Origin: Helicoverpa zea
Lineage: Eukaryota; Arthropoda; Insecta; Lepidoptera; Noctuidae
Direction: 5' to 3'
Assembly (NCBI RefSeq): GCF_022581195.2
Contig: NC_061480.1
Location: 4,054,892-4,118,891, forward strand
Length of the DNA stretch: 64,000 nucleotides
Position numbers and translations under genes: made by a program. The notes below the pieces were generated by a model. It saw only the letters and a program-made list of their open reading frames with translations. It was not told where the DNA came from and did no database searches. This document shows, piece by piece, positions 56,101 to 63,801 of the stretch (within the stretch, counting starts at the first letter, position 1; the number at the start of each line of letters is the position of its first letter).

Positions 56101-59100
56101 GGTCGCGTTGTTCTGACACTTGTTCGCCACGCAGACCTCGATATTGACCTCGCACATACAAATATCTTAGCTATGTGGAACTTACCCATGAACCCAGGCG
56201 CACATCTACAGGAGTACCCCTCGAGGTGGTCGACACAGGTCGCGTTGTTCTGACACTTGTTCGCCACACAGTCGTCGATGTTGACTTCGCAGCGAGCTCC
56301 TGTGTACCCGGGTTGGCAGGAGCAGCTGGAAATATTACAAAACGTTTATTATCTTGCCTAGCCTTTTTCAAAACTGGGCGTATATAGAACAAATGCTGGT
56401 AGATGGCTCCGATCTTCAGCGGCTATCGGCGCTGGCCCATTCTAGTAATAATGACATAAAGATTATAAGAACGGACTAGCGCCATCTACCAGCTAACCAT
56501 GATAACCGCGCGCAAGACACGCGTCGCCATGGCAACCGCGTGCAAACAATCAAACGCGCGCGAGCAACTCTTTTTGCGTAATTTAATTGGCAAAAACGGA
56601 TAAGGGATTATAGAAAACTAATAAAGGAAGAAATAGACTATACTTACTGAAACCTCCCCTCTTGCAGGACCCTACACGCGCCATGAGCACACGGAGAGCC
56701 ATAACACGTGTCTATAATAATATGATGTTGACACGTAACCATGGTAACCGCGCGCAAGAAACGCGTCGCCATGGCAAACGCGCGCAAACAAACAAACGGT
56801 CGCGAGCAAAGACTCTTTTTTGCACAAATGAATTGGCAAAAACGAATACCTAAGGGATACTAAATAAAATAATAGATAAACTCACTGAAACCGCCCCTCT
56901 TCAAGCACCCTACAAACGCCATTAGCACACGGGGAGCCATAGCACGCGTCGATATATGATGTTGACAGGCGTCGCTATGGTACCCGCGCGCAAGACATGT
57001 CGCCATGGCAACCGCGCGCTAACAAACAAACGCGCGAGCCAACACTCTTTTTTGCACAATTTCATCGGCAAAAACGAATACCTAAGGGATTATAGAATAC
57101 CTACTAATAAAATAATAGACACTCACTGAAATCTCCCCTCTTCAAGCACCCTACAAACGCCATGAGCACACGGGGACCCATAGCAGGCGTCGATATGATG
57201 TTGACAGGCGTCGCCATGGTACCCGCGTGCGCAGGCGCACTCGTGGCCACCGCGGGCGCGGGCACGACAGGTACCGCCGTTGCGACAGGGGCTGCTGTGA
57301 CAACTGTCGCATTTCGCGATCACTTCTGCTGGGGGCGTTCCTGGGAAGAAAAAAGGTTTTATTAGGTAAGACATCCTCTAGTGGTTTCACCCGCGTTCCC
57401 GTACCTAGATAAAAAGTAGCTTATAGCCTTTCTCGATAAGGCTATGTAACATTAACTTTATCAACTCCGTCTTGTATTAAAACTGAGGTTTGCGTTTACA
57501 AATATCAGTTCTAGTAAAGATTTAATTCAAACTAATTCTTCAGCTAATGATATAAGCAAAGATTAGGTTTTTTACTTTTATGTTACTGGGCTAATTGAAA
57601 AAAAAAAAAGGAAATGATGCTTTTTATGACAAACTATTCAATGACAGAGATGGAAGTAACTTTCATGTTCCAGTGTCGATCGCAGGCGCATAATTTCTCT
57701 CCGGCGGTGATCGATTACTGTGAACCATTGTCTGCGTAAATGCTTGCTTGCGCACTATAATATATTCTGCGCATGATGACTAATGTCTTCTTAAAGAACA
57801 GCTGCCATGGCTGAAAATCAGTTTGGTACACCTATATTATTATTACCTTTACAAACAAAAGCGCTGGACTGCGTGCTGAGTATTAGCTTGTCCCTCATCG
57901 CGGCGGGCTCGGAGCACCTCGCGATGCCGGGCTCCACGTATTCACCTGCGCTCTTCACCCATTCGGAGAGCCAGCGGGCGTGGCAGTCGCAGTAGAGGGG
58001 GTTGGAGCCTAGTGCCCTGGAAAAGAGAAGGGATTTTGAACTGTGTGGCTAAGGAGATAAGGAAGTATTGAAAAAAAAAAAACTAGTAGCCGGCGGCGAT
58101 CTACTAAGGCGGTCCATTCTTGGAACGGTTACATAAAACTAGCAGATTGAAGCACCGTGATACAATTGTAACTGATATCGAATGAACTAGCATCGATGAG
58201 CGCTGGTAGATAGATAGATAGATATATTCCGTCTTACCACAAAAACTTTTAAACGTCAGTTTATGCCTTGTCTAAAAAAATGACAAATTCTGACGTTGAC
58301 ATATGGTTCATTTTGCAGCCAAAATTTTATTAGACAAGCGTAAAACAGGGTTTAAAGTTTCTGTAGTAAGGCCCATATACTTTATTAGGTAGGGACAACA
58401 ATTTTATATTTTTGATCTCAGATCTAATTTCAGTAGGTGACGTAATAATTGATGCCGACTACCAGCCAAAAAAGTAGTTTAGAAATGATTATAAGCTGTT
58501 GTAACTTGAAATAATTTGATGTTAAAATCCATGTAACTATGTGCACTGATGCAAATTGTTGAAAGTTCATCCGCTTAGGAGCTACGGTGCCACAGACATA
58601 CATAGCGGTCAGTCTTATAATACCCTTCCATTTACGTAAATTGGGGATTAAAAATGTGCTTGTGCACTATATTATGTCCGGAGCAGTGTGCTGATCTCCT
58701 CAGAGAGAACAGCCATCGTGGCAAGTACAGAATATACTTACACATGAGATATAGACTCTAGATCCCTAAAGACGCCATCAGCAAGCATGGAGATATTGTT
58801 CCCGTGCAGAGAGAGCACTCTCAGCTGTGTCAGACCTTTTAGAGCATCTCGCTGGAAACAAGAATATAAAGATCATCATATTGAAACAAGCTAGCTTCTG
58901 CCAGCAGTTTAGTATCTGAACAAAATAAATGTCGATAAATGGGCTATTTAACCCTGAAAAAAACGTAAGTTCCAGGAGTTTCAGAACTCAAGCAAATGAA
59001 CAAACTCTTCAGGGTTTACCTCGTTGATCTATTTGTACTTAGCATAGCGCAAATGCTATGTATTCGGTTCAATTTAGAAGTCGGTCCCTAATCGTATTGT

Positions 59101-62100
59101 GTGTTTTAAGTATCTTTCATAAAATAGGATCGGAAAGCACGTTAATGTCGATCCTGCTCGAAATAAAATCAAAAATCGTTTATTCAAACTTGGCTGCACA
59201 GCAGCACTTTTTGAATTAACAAAAGACAGCCACCAAAACGCCCACCCTTCACCACTTTCCATGTGTTTTTGCTTGTAATCTCTCTCTGGTGGTGTCGAAT
59301 TGTCGTCACATCGCGCTATGAGAGTGAAGGAATAGTGAGTGCACTAGCGTTTGCGGAAATGCTCGTGCACTATAATATGTCCTGCGCAGCTGGCTGATCT
59401 CCTTACATGAGAACAGCTGGCCAATAATTTTATTATTATATGTATGTATAAATTTACCTGAACACATCTCAACTTGTTATAGCTGACGATAAGCGTGGAT
59501 AACTTGGTGAGCCCCTCAAAGGTATCATTGGTGAGCACACTAATCTTATTATTGGATAGATCTAGTCGAGTCAGCTGCGTGAGATGACGGATTTGCTCCG
59601 GGAGTATCGAGGTTATGTCGTTGGATTCTAGGTACCTGGAACAAGGGTATACATTATGTATTGGTATTATGTTTTGTTCGTTATGTGAAGAGGTATGTGT
59701 CCTGCAGATGGAGGATAAAAATCGTGAAAGAAGTTTCATTTGTTGTAATAGCGGCAATAGAAATAAATCGTCTGCAAAATTTTCAACTGTTTGACAGACA
59801 CGGTCAGGTTAAACGGTCAGACAATACCGGATCGTACCTGATCGTTGTAACGTACCCACTGTAATTTATCTCCATGCTGATTTAATTGTCCCGATCAAAT
59901 TATCCACCGACCAAAAGTTACAGTATGCTGGGGCTCCAAGAGAGCGAATACTGGTTTCAAAACTATGAATTAATTTTAGACCCACATTCGTTCTGTTTTT
60001 TTTTTCGACTTTCTAATAAAATACTAGTCAAAGTATCCTTATTAACAATACATACAGTTCAGTAGTCTGCTTGGGTATGTTGTTGGGCACGTGCGCGAGG
60101 TGTGCGCGGGAGCAGCGCACCACCGTGCCCGCGCATGCGCACACAGACGGACAGTATTCAGCTGACAGACAGCCCTTGTCCTCCGCTGGGGAAAAGAAAA
60201 AAAATTGGTAAGATTGAAAAGGAACGGCCTTTTCAGAAGGCTGTTAGAAGGGTCATAGTAAAGATTAAATCTTTTTATTGTTCTTTCTATTTATTTTTAA
60301 TTTATTTAATCTTTTACAGTCAGGCAACAACGGCCCATGGTTTTAAGATAGGGTACTGACTCCAAAGGGATCCCTAAGAACCTGAGCTTGCCAGGGTTGC
60401 AGGATTGTTCGGGCTACCGCGGCCCTGGTTCATAAAGGCCTCCATTGGAAACTTGGTGGGTTTAGTCGGTCAGAGTCTGACACTCCCTCACGCTGCACCC
60501 ACAGCAGGACAGAACGAAGTTTAGAACTGGCAATAGAATTTCTTTATTCAAACATGTCTTTGTCACCCATTCTGTGTGAGCCACATATATATTTTTATAT
60601 ATACAAATTTAGATATAAAAAATAAATGGATAACTTACGTGTACACTTAAAGTCGGAGACTTCCAAATGTTGAAGGTTCGCGTCTCTGAGCGCCGCTGGC
60701 GTCCTGCAAGTCGCTGACGGTGATAGACGCCGACTTCGGAGCCAGTTGGGCAGCCAGGATATATGGCAAGTGCAGTCTAGCGGGTTGGACTCCAAGTTCC
60801 TGAGGAAATAAGTGGTCAACCCTATTTTAGACGACGCAAAGAGATTACTCATCAACATTATATTTATGTTAGTATATTCGACTATACTATTCGAAAACTG
60901 GGCCACTATCGTCGCTCAGTTGACACCTCAGGATGGACACCGCGGGCGGGGTAGGCCCCGGAAGAGATGGCGTGACGACCTGGACGCCTATTGTCAAGAC
61001 TGGTGGGCTCAAAATCATTATGAGCTAAAAATAAATAAATAATTCGACTACCTATAATGTCTGTCTGCTTGTTCTTTAGTTCTTAAACGGCTGAGAACCG
61101 ATTGGTATGCGGTATTTTTACTGACTTCCCAAAAAGGAGAAGGTTCTCTTTTCGTCGGGATCTTTTTTTTTATGTATGTTCACCGATTACTTGTTAGGGT
61201 TGTATTATGATCTTTAAGCTTTCAGTTCTAGCTGTCATTCCATGGTAGAGATTTCCATAAGGTGCTATCTTTAATTGGATAACCGTCCCATCGCGCTATC
61301 ATCGTCCAAGTAGTTGCTCGTGATCTATAATATGTCTTGTGCAGCTGGCTGATCTCCCTAGAGAGAATAATACTTACAATGTGGATAACATGGTGAGGTG
61401 ATCGAAGGCTCCCGGTGTGATGCATTTGATCTTATTATCCGTCAGAGATCTGAAACGAACATTCATTTCATTTCATTAAGTACTTGTACACGCTCTAGCA
61501 AACAGCGCGTCAGTGTTGACACACTTAACACATTGCGTGCGTACATTTGTACAATGTCCGCGAAACTGAAACCACCGTGCGCGAACACATGCTAGCTGTG
61601 GACTCGCGCGGAATCTTACACATTTTATTTTCTTACACAACTGTTCGCGAACAAATATGAATGAAATTTTGGTAGAATCTCGCCTCAGTCATACAAAATT
61701 AAAGAATGTTCTAATATTTCTTTGTAAATATTGTGATACTCACAGTACTCCTAAACTGTGCAACCCAAAGAACATCTTATCTGACACAGTTTGTATCAGG
61801 TTACCGTCCAGCAACAACTCCTGGATGTTGGCAGCACCGTCAAACGCATTGTCTTCTATCAGCGTTATACCTAGAATAAACACAAAACACATAAGCGTGT
61901 CATAAATTGCATGCAAAAAATTGTCTTTCTGTCTGGCTTTCTCGGCGAAACTACAAATCTATACTACTAATTAAGGAGAAAAGATTTGAGGTTCTGGAAC
62001 TACTTGAGCGATTTGATTACCCTCGGTGAACATTGGCCATATTTGATCCAGGTACGTGAAGAAGTTCAGAAAATAGCTAGCATTTGATCTGTGCAGAGAT

Positions 62101-63801
62101 AATCTAGAGCATGAAAAATTACATAGGTTTATACAGCTGTGGGAAGTTATTCTGTTGTCAAAAAAGGTTGTCTCCTAGCTTGAAATGTTCGCTTTTAACT
62201 TACCATTATTCCTCAAGTCCAATTTCGTTAAGTCTGGCAGTCTGCCAAATAGCCCGTCTGACTTGATCTGACCCAAGCTGTTGTCTGACATCAACCTGAA
62301 AACAATGATTAGCTATTATAATTTTATTGTTTTGACTTATTTTGTCGTGTTGACACTTTCTTTGCAGATGATGCTGCCCATCTTCAAACAAGGCATTTAA
62401 TATCCTACTTGGTGCTGTGTGGTGGTTATACCGCCACCAGCCGGTCGCTAGAGCCTCGTCCATTGTTCAGCAGGGTGCATCACGGCCAGGTGAGGTTGAC
62501 GATTGGGGCAGAACTATGTTGGTTTGCCTTTTGACGGGACATCATCCCCCCTCCCGCTTTGGGTGCAGCGTGAGGGAGTGTCAGACTCTTATTGACTAAA
62601 ACCCAACATGTTCCTTCTTAAGCCCTTTATGTACCAGCGCCGCGGTAACTCGCGCGAACAATCCCGCAGCCCCGACAGGCTTTGGCCCTGGTGGGCCCTG
62701 CTGGGGTTTGCTGACTCTCCTTGAGGAGCTCGTGGAACAACTCGCGCCGTTGACACAGGACTGTTGTTACCTAGAAGACTGAAGGATGATGAGCCACCTG
62801 AAACTTACCACCCACAGACACGGGAGTTATTTCTCGATGCTCGGCGCCCGTGGTGTCTTCCACCGGGTCCCGTTACATCTTGTCGCTATATATCTACTTA
62901 CTCCTCGCCGACATGATATAAAGGTTTCCGGAAAACGCTGGATGCAGGTTGTTTCCAACCGGCATAATTATGTTGAGAACTAAGGGCCTATGTTCAGCAG
63001 TGGACGTCCTATGGCTGAGATGATGATGATGACTCCTCACCCGCTGACACAGAAGTCATCTCTCGACGCCTGGCGCCCGTGGTGTCTTCCATGTGAACCG
63101 CGCCCCCTTACATTCTAACTCTATAGGTATACCTACCTACTTACGCCGCATCAGAGAGTACGTTAATGTCAGTCCTGCGCCTGATCTCTCTCCGGTCGTG
63201 TTGGGTTGCCGTCCCATCGGGCTATGAGAGTGAAGGAATAGTGAGTGCACCTGTGTCCAAGCAAATGCTTGCGCACTATAATATGTCCTGCGCAGTTGGC
63301 TGAACTCCTTACATGAAAACAACCGCAGTAGCCGATGATTGGCATCATCACTTACGCACGAGTCTGACGCCTCACTCGCTGACACAGAAGTCATCTCTCG
63401 AAGCCCTGTGCCCGTGGTATCTTCCACGCCCATCGCACTCCTTTACACTCTGACGCTATATACCTACTACTTATGTCGCGCCAGCGCCCGAGCACAAGTA
63501 TGGAGTGTCAGACTCTTACTGACTAAAAACCGTCGTGTTCCGTCGTAGGCCTTTTATGTACCAGCGTCGCGGTAACTCTTTCGAACAGTCCCGCAGCCGC
63601 GGCAGGCCCAGGGCCCCGTCGACATAGTACAGACAAGCACTGCTACTCACAGCGCGTCAGTGTTGAGCGGCAGGTCGCGCGGCACCTCGGCGAGCGCGGC
63701 GCGCGCGCACGTGACGGCCACCGCGCGCGCGCCCCACTCGCACGCGCACGCGCCCGGGCACGCCGCGCCACCGCCGCATGCGTCGCCTGATTCCTCGCCC
63801 G
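44263..63801 (-). CDS. sli: slit (secreted axon-guidance ligand of Robo), 3' 24 exons, 5'-partial
   Basis: 24 exons from 63651-63801 down to 44263-44367 splice without a single phase conflict into 1042 residues ending in TGA (44263-44265). Order: LRRNT-LRR-LRRCT block 3, block 4, EGF 1-6, laminin G, EGF 7, linker, C-terminal cystine knot. This is the Slit architecture from its third LRR block onward. Signal peptide and LRR blocks 1-2 (block 2 binds Robo) must lie past 64000. Slit is a secreted repellent acting at the midline and in muscle and tracheal patterning. The exons are listed by domain in the following entries. Oddities: exon-end tandem arrays in the EGF region, and a Gly-rich insertion in the cystine knot. 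Nothing suggests that the gene is broken. Confidence 0.96.
44516..44961. mobile_element. MITE with ~150-bp inverted arms in the last slit intron
   Basis: The arms start CAGGGTGGCCCATCCATAGG and match over about 150 bp with few differences around a 145-bp centre. Flanking TA on both sides indicates Tc1/mariner-type insertion. Non-coding. Confidence 0.85.
45865..45915 (-). mobile_element. SINE family A tail fragment
   Basis: TTCCCAACAGTGTTGGGGTC and the following GGCTGC match the complement of the SINE tail. Only about 45 bp remain. Confidence 0.45.
46590..47001. repeat. AACAGATC(G/A)G 10-11-bp arrays in both orientations, ending at the EGF7 donor
   Basis: About 46595-46680 contains the pyrimidine complement (TCTGTTCTGACC-type units). 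About 46681-46750 and 46921-46999 contain GATCGGAACA units in the opposite sense. The last array runs directly into the splice donor of slit EGF7 (donor complement 46993-47001). Confidence 0.8.
47183..47515 (+). repeat. dispersed repeat family C, longest copy
   Basis: Starts CCGGCCAAGTGCGAGTCGGA, contains CACGGTTCATGAGATACAGC and ends GGGTACGGAACCCTAA. The AGGGTTCCGT near the start and ACGGAACCCT at the end are inverted. Confidence 0.7.
47580..47850 (+). repeat. repeat family H (47580-47700) and family D (47780-47850)
   Basis: Family H is recognised by AATTCTTTCACTGTCGGGAA. Family D is recognised by ACGTAGGAAGTGGTGAAGGG and GGGGGCTGTCCTTTGTACAT. Both lie in the slit intron before EGF7. Confidence 0.55.
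48163..52049 (-). CDS. sli: slit laminin G-like domain
   Basis: Exons 51948-52049, 50592-50724, 49691-49800, 48963-49076 and 48163-48317, phases 1/2/1/1/0 all matching. Key stretches are TTQLHGVLMYFGENEHLAVE, LFNGRIRISYDIGNHPTSTM, VSDGNYHKAELIAIKKNFTL and RPMYLGGVPEDIAKEAFSK, and it closes with GCLKAAWINHKRVDYVNAVR before the terminal SAGC. The N-terminal exon joins EGF6. Confidence 0.95.
48420..48910. repeat. repeat family H and SINE family A tail fragment
   Basis: 48420-48610 resembles family H (AATTCTTTCACTGTTGGGAA, CTCGAGTAACACAAGC). 48850-48905 is the complement of the SINE tail (CCGAGCCTTTTCCCAACTAT). Confidence 0.55.
49230..49520. repeat. diverged CCGTCAGTTGCACAAAGCTC MITE and family I fragment
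   Basis: 49230-49406 is a second member of the MITE at 5075-5213. 49430-49520 carries GAACATTTATAAAATGTCCG and CATGCTAGCTGTGGACTCGC, shared with 61550-61610. Confidence 0.6.
49890..50240. repeat. repeat family G fragment and family H copy
   Basis: 49890-49980: AAGGAAAACATTTTGAGGAA and ATCACCAACCCGCATTGAGC, shared with 52740-52890. 50050-50240: complement-type family H (CATGCGTCCCTTGGGAACTA). Confidence 0.55.
50244..50572. repeat. 39-bp tandem repeat, about 8 copies, near a slit donor
   Basis: Units contain TCTTTCACTGTTGTTTATTG and TAGTATGTATTTGTATAAA and are identical as far as I can read. The array ends 20 bp from the donor of the slit laminin G exon 50592-50724, in the following intron. 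The first unit grows out of the end of a family H repeat (AATCTTTCACTGTTG). Because 39 is divisible by 3, reading frames through it stay open without meaning. Confidence 0.95.
50790..51590. repeat. AGTACATA(G/A)GGAG minisatellite, split by a SINE
   Basis: Degenerate 12-18-bp units (AGAGTACATAAGGGAGTACA, AGAAGTACATAGGCAG) flank the SINE at 50903-51287 on both sides. This shows that the array predates the SINE insertion. Located in a slit intron. Confidence 0.85.
50903..51287 (-). mobile_element. full-length SINE family A, 385 bp, with 15-bp target duplication
   Basis: Flanked by perfect direct repeats TATATAAAGAAGTAC (50888-50902 and 51288-51302). On the minus strand it starts GTCGTGGTGGCCTAGTGGGT (A-box region) and includes GAGGGTTCGATCCCAGG (B box), the shared body and a tail ending GGCTCGGAGGATGGAT. 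This is the best reference copy of family A in the window. Confidence 0.92.
51710..51885 (-). mobile_element. SINE family A, 3' half
   Basis: Complement of the tail and body (CATCCTCCGAGCCTTTTTCC, TCTAACCGGATGTAGCTGAG), lying just downstream of the donor of slit exon 51948-52049. Confidence 0.65.
52155..52310 (-). repeat. dispersed repeat family B
   Basis: GGGCGGGCTGCGGGATTGTT, CAGTAAGAGTCTGACACTCC and CGCTGCTAACCCACAGCG. Confidence 0.65.
52478..57340 (-). CDS. sli: slit EGF repeats 1-6
   Basis: Exons 57127-57340, 56186-56325, 54797-54966, 53729-53896 and 52478-52553. EGF1 CDSCHSSPCRNGGTC; EGF2 DACYGSPCAHGVCRV ... CSCQPGYTGARC; EGF3 DDCVANKCQNNATCVDHLEG; EGF4 CENGAICTDHHSHYTCACPK; EGF5 DDCINHMCQNGATCVDG; EGF6 SPCAHHDCVHGVCYLPQPQP then ANDYLCKCAPGYSGRLC. 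Cysteine spacing is intact in all. EGF6 has an extra stretch (PQPQDDIIMDRPLMSS) between its third and fourth cysteines. Four of the five exon ends are copied in tandem into the following intron. Confidence 0.94.
52606..52890 (+). repeat. chimera of SINE family A head and repeat family G
   Basis: 52606-52735 is the tRNA-like head (GTCGTGGTGGCCTAGTGGGT, GAGAGTTCGATTCCGGGC). From 52740 it switches to family G (AAGGAAAACATCTTGAGGAA, AATGCTCAATCCTTCTCCGT, CACAGCAGTGGGACG), an RTE-like 3' end. Confidence 0.65.
52897..53867 (-). repeat. sli: 138-bp tandem array made from the end of slit EGF5/6 exon and its splice donor
   Basis: The donor-bearing copies lie at 52897-52902, 53035-53040 and every 138 bp up to 53725-53730 (seven donors). 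Each unit contains the last 30 or so codons of exon 53729-53896 (EAAPHAALGTSPCAHHDCVH ... LPQPQPQ), the donor GTACGT and about 18-50 bp of intron. Only the first unit in transcript order, 53729-53896, has the full 5' part and acceptor. The units appear identical. Confidence 0.95.
53970..54796 (-). repeat. sli: duplicate of slit EGF4/5 exon end and intron, 537 bp apart
   Basis: 54260-54386 repeats most of exon 54797-54966 (CENGAVCTDHHSHYTCACPK ... INHMCQ plus donor) but lacks the first codons and a convincing acceptor; TAA lies in frame just upstream. The following intron sequence (CTATCCTCCATGTGAGG, CTTTATGTACCT) is also doubled. A SINE (54590-54792) inserted between the copies accounts for about 200 bp of the spacing. 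Confidence 0.85.
54590..54792 (+). mobile_element. SINE family A, 5'-truncated
   Basis: Starts AACTGTAGGTCTCGGCTGTC and ends GGGGAAAGGCTCGGTAGATGA, adjacent to the donor of slit exon 54797-54966. Confidence 0.65.
55000..55360. other. slit intron, no recognised feature
   Basis: AT-rich intron DNA between the EGF4 exon and the 137-bp array. No exon or repeat was recognised. Confidence 0.4.
55370..56185 (-). repeat. sli: 137-bp tandem array made from slit EGF3 exon and its donor
   Basis: After the true exon 56186-56325, five further donor-bearing copies end at 56049, 55912, 55775, 55638 and 55501, and a donorless partial copy lies at about 55373-55470. Each unit has VNIEVCVANKCQNNATCVDH ... 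CRCAPGFMG, the donor GTAAGT and 31 bp of intron. The copies are identical to each other but differ from the functional exon (IEVC instead of IDDC). They have no pyrimidine-rich acceptor, and the period is not a multiple of three. Confidence 0.95.
56490..57126 (-). repeat. sli: ~241-bp tandem copies of slit EGF2 exon end, donor and intron
   Basis: Two extra copies of the end of exon 57127-57340 follow it, with donors at about 56885 and 56645. Both still encode CRVLEEGRF or CRVLQEGRF before an intact GTRAGT. A further intron-only part reaches about 56490 (GTCGCCATGGCAACCGCG, TTGGCAAAAACGGATAA). A 2-bp insertion disrupts the frame upstream in the middle copy. Copies are diverged by roughly 10 percent, older than the 137- and 138-bp arrays. 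Confidence 0.85.
57690..57800 (-). repeat. family E fragment
   Basis: CTCTCCGGCGGTGATCGATT, TGCTTGCTTGCGCACTATAA and a diverged CTGCGCATG segment match the complement of family E, 47 bp downstream of the slit LRRCT exon in the transcript. Confidence 0.45.
57847..60185 (-). CDS. sli: slit LRR block 4 (dimerisation block)
   Basis: Exons 60056-60185, 59458-59635, 58742-58851 and 57847-58016. N-cap CLSAEYCPSVCACAGTVVRC; repeats ITSILPEQIRHLTQLTRLDL, NNKISVLTNDTFEGL and LRVLSLHGNNISMLADGVF; C-cap ALGSNPLYCDCHARWLSEWV ending AFVCK. In vertebrate Slits the fourth block mediates homodimerisation and heparan sulphate binding. That role is assumed here by homology. Confidence 0.95.
58590..58720 (-). 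repeat. family E fragment
   Basis: GCTTGTGCACTATATTATGT and GCTGATCTCCTCAGAGAGAA resemble the complement of family E, just downstream of a slit LRR exon donor. Confidence 0.4.
59160..59425 (-). repeat. family D followed by family E
   Basis: 59160-59275: CAAAAATCGTTTATTCAAAC and CACCCTTCACCACTTTCCAT (family D). 59275-59425: AATGCTCGTGCACTATAATA and CTCCTTACATGAGAACAGCT (family E). Confidence 0.55.
59735..59830 (+). repeat. family C fragment
   Basis: TTGTTGTAATAGCGGCAATA and GAAATAAATCGTCTGCAAAA match the centre of family C, in the slit intron. Confidence 0.45.
60385..60510 (-). repeat. family B copy
   Basis: TTGCAGGATTGTTCGGGCTA and GGTCAGAGTCTGACACTCCC, ending CACCCACAGCAGGA. Confidence 0.6.
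60639..63801 (-). CDS. sli: slit LRR block 3 (LRRNT, four LRRs, LRRCT)
   Basis: Exons 63651-63801, 62204-62295, 61744-61870, 61378-61449 and 60639-60799. The first gives the N-cap CPGACACEWGARAVAVTCAR ... VPRDLPLNTDAL, very Ala/Arg-rich because the exon is GC-rich. Repeats follow as LMSDNSLGQIKSDGLFGRLP, LDLRNNGITLIEDNAFDGA, LLLDGNLIQTVSDKMFFGLH and LSLTDNKIKCITPGAFDHL. The C-cap is NLESNPLDCTCHISWLPNWL with a partner Cys in DFKCT. Introns hold repeats B, E, H, I and LINE 3' ends. Confidence 0.95.
60880..61045 (+). mobile_element. LINE 3'-end fragment
   Basis: Encodes GHRGRGRPRKRWRDDLDAYC followed by QDWWAQ and an (aaat)n tail. This is a common C-terminal end of insect non-LTR elements. No RT is present here. 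Confidence 0.65.
61220..61370 (-). repeat. family E fragment
   Basis: GATAACCGTCCCATCGCGCT and CTATAATATGTCTTGTGCAG resemble the complement of family E. Confidence 0.5.
61500..61690. repeat. family I fragment
   Basis: ACACATTGCGTGCGTACATT, CATGCTAGCTGTGGACTCGC and CAACTGTTCGCGAACAAAT are shared with 49430-49520 and 10060-10160. Confidence 0.5.
61930..62060. repeat. family H fragment
   Basis: GGCGAAACTACAAATCTATA and GGTTCTGGAACTACTTGAGC resemble diverged family H, in the slit intron. Confidence 0.35.
62540..63610. repeat. composite repeat block: family B, RTE 3' end, family E and a ~75-bp segment seen three times
   Basis: Family B lies at 62540-62695 and 63490-63605, an RTE terminus at 62926-63035 (CAGTGGACGTCCTATGGCTG), and family E at 63145-63350. 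A segment reading CTCGATGC-type then GGCGCCCGTGGTGTCTTCCA occurs at about 62800-62870, 63040-63110 and 63365-63440. The whole block fills the slit intron between the LRRNT exon and the first LRR exon of block 3. Confidence 0.6.

Noticed and set aside
55185..56267. Series of 71- and 86-codon frames
   Set aside because: They are the 137-bp copies of the slit EGF3 exon read into intron sequence and out of frame, not separate genes.
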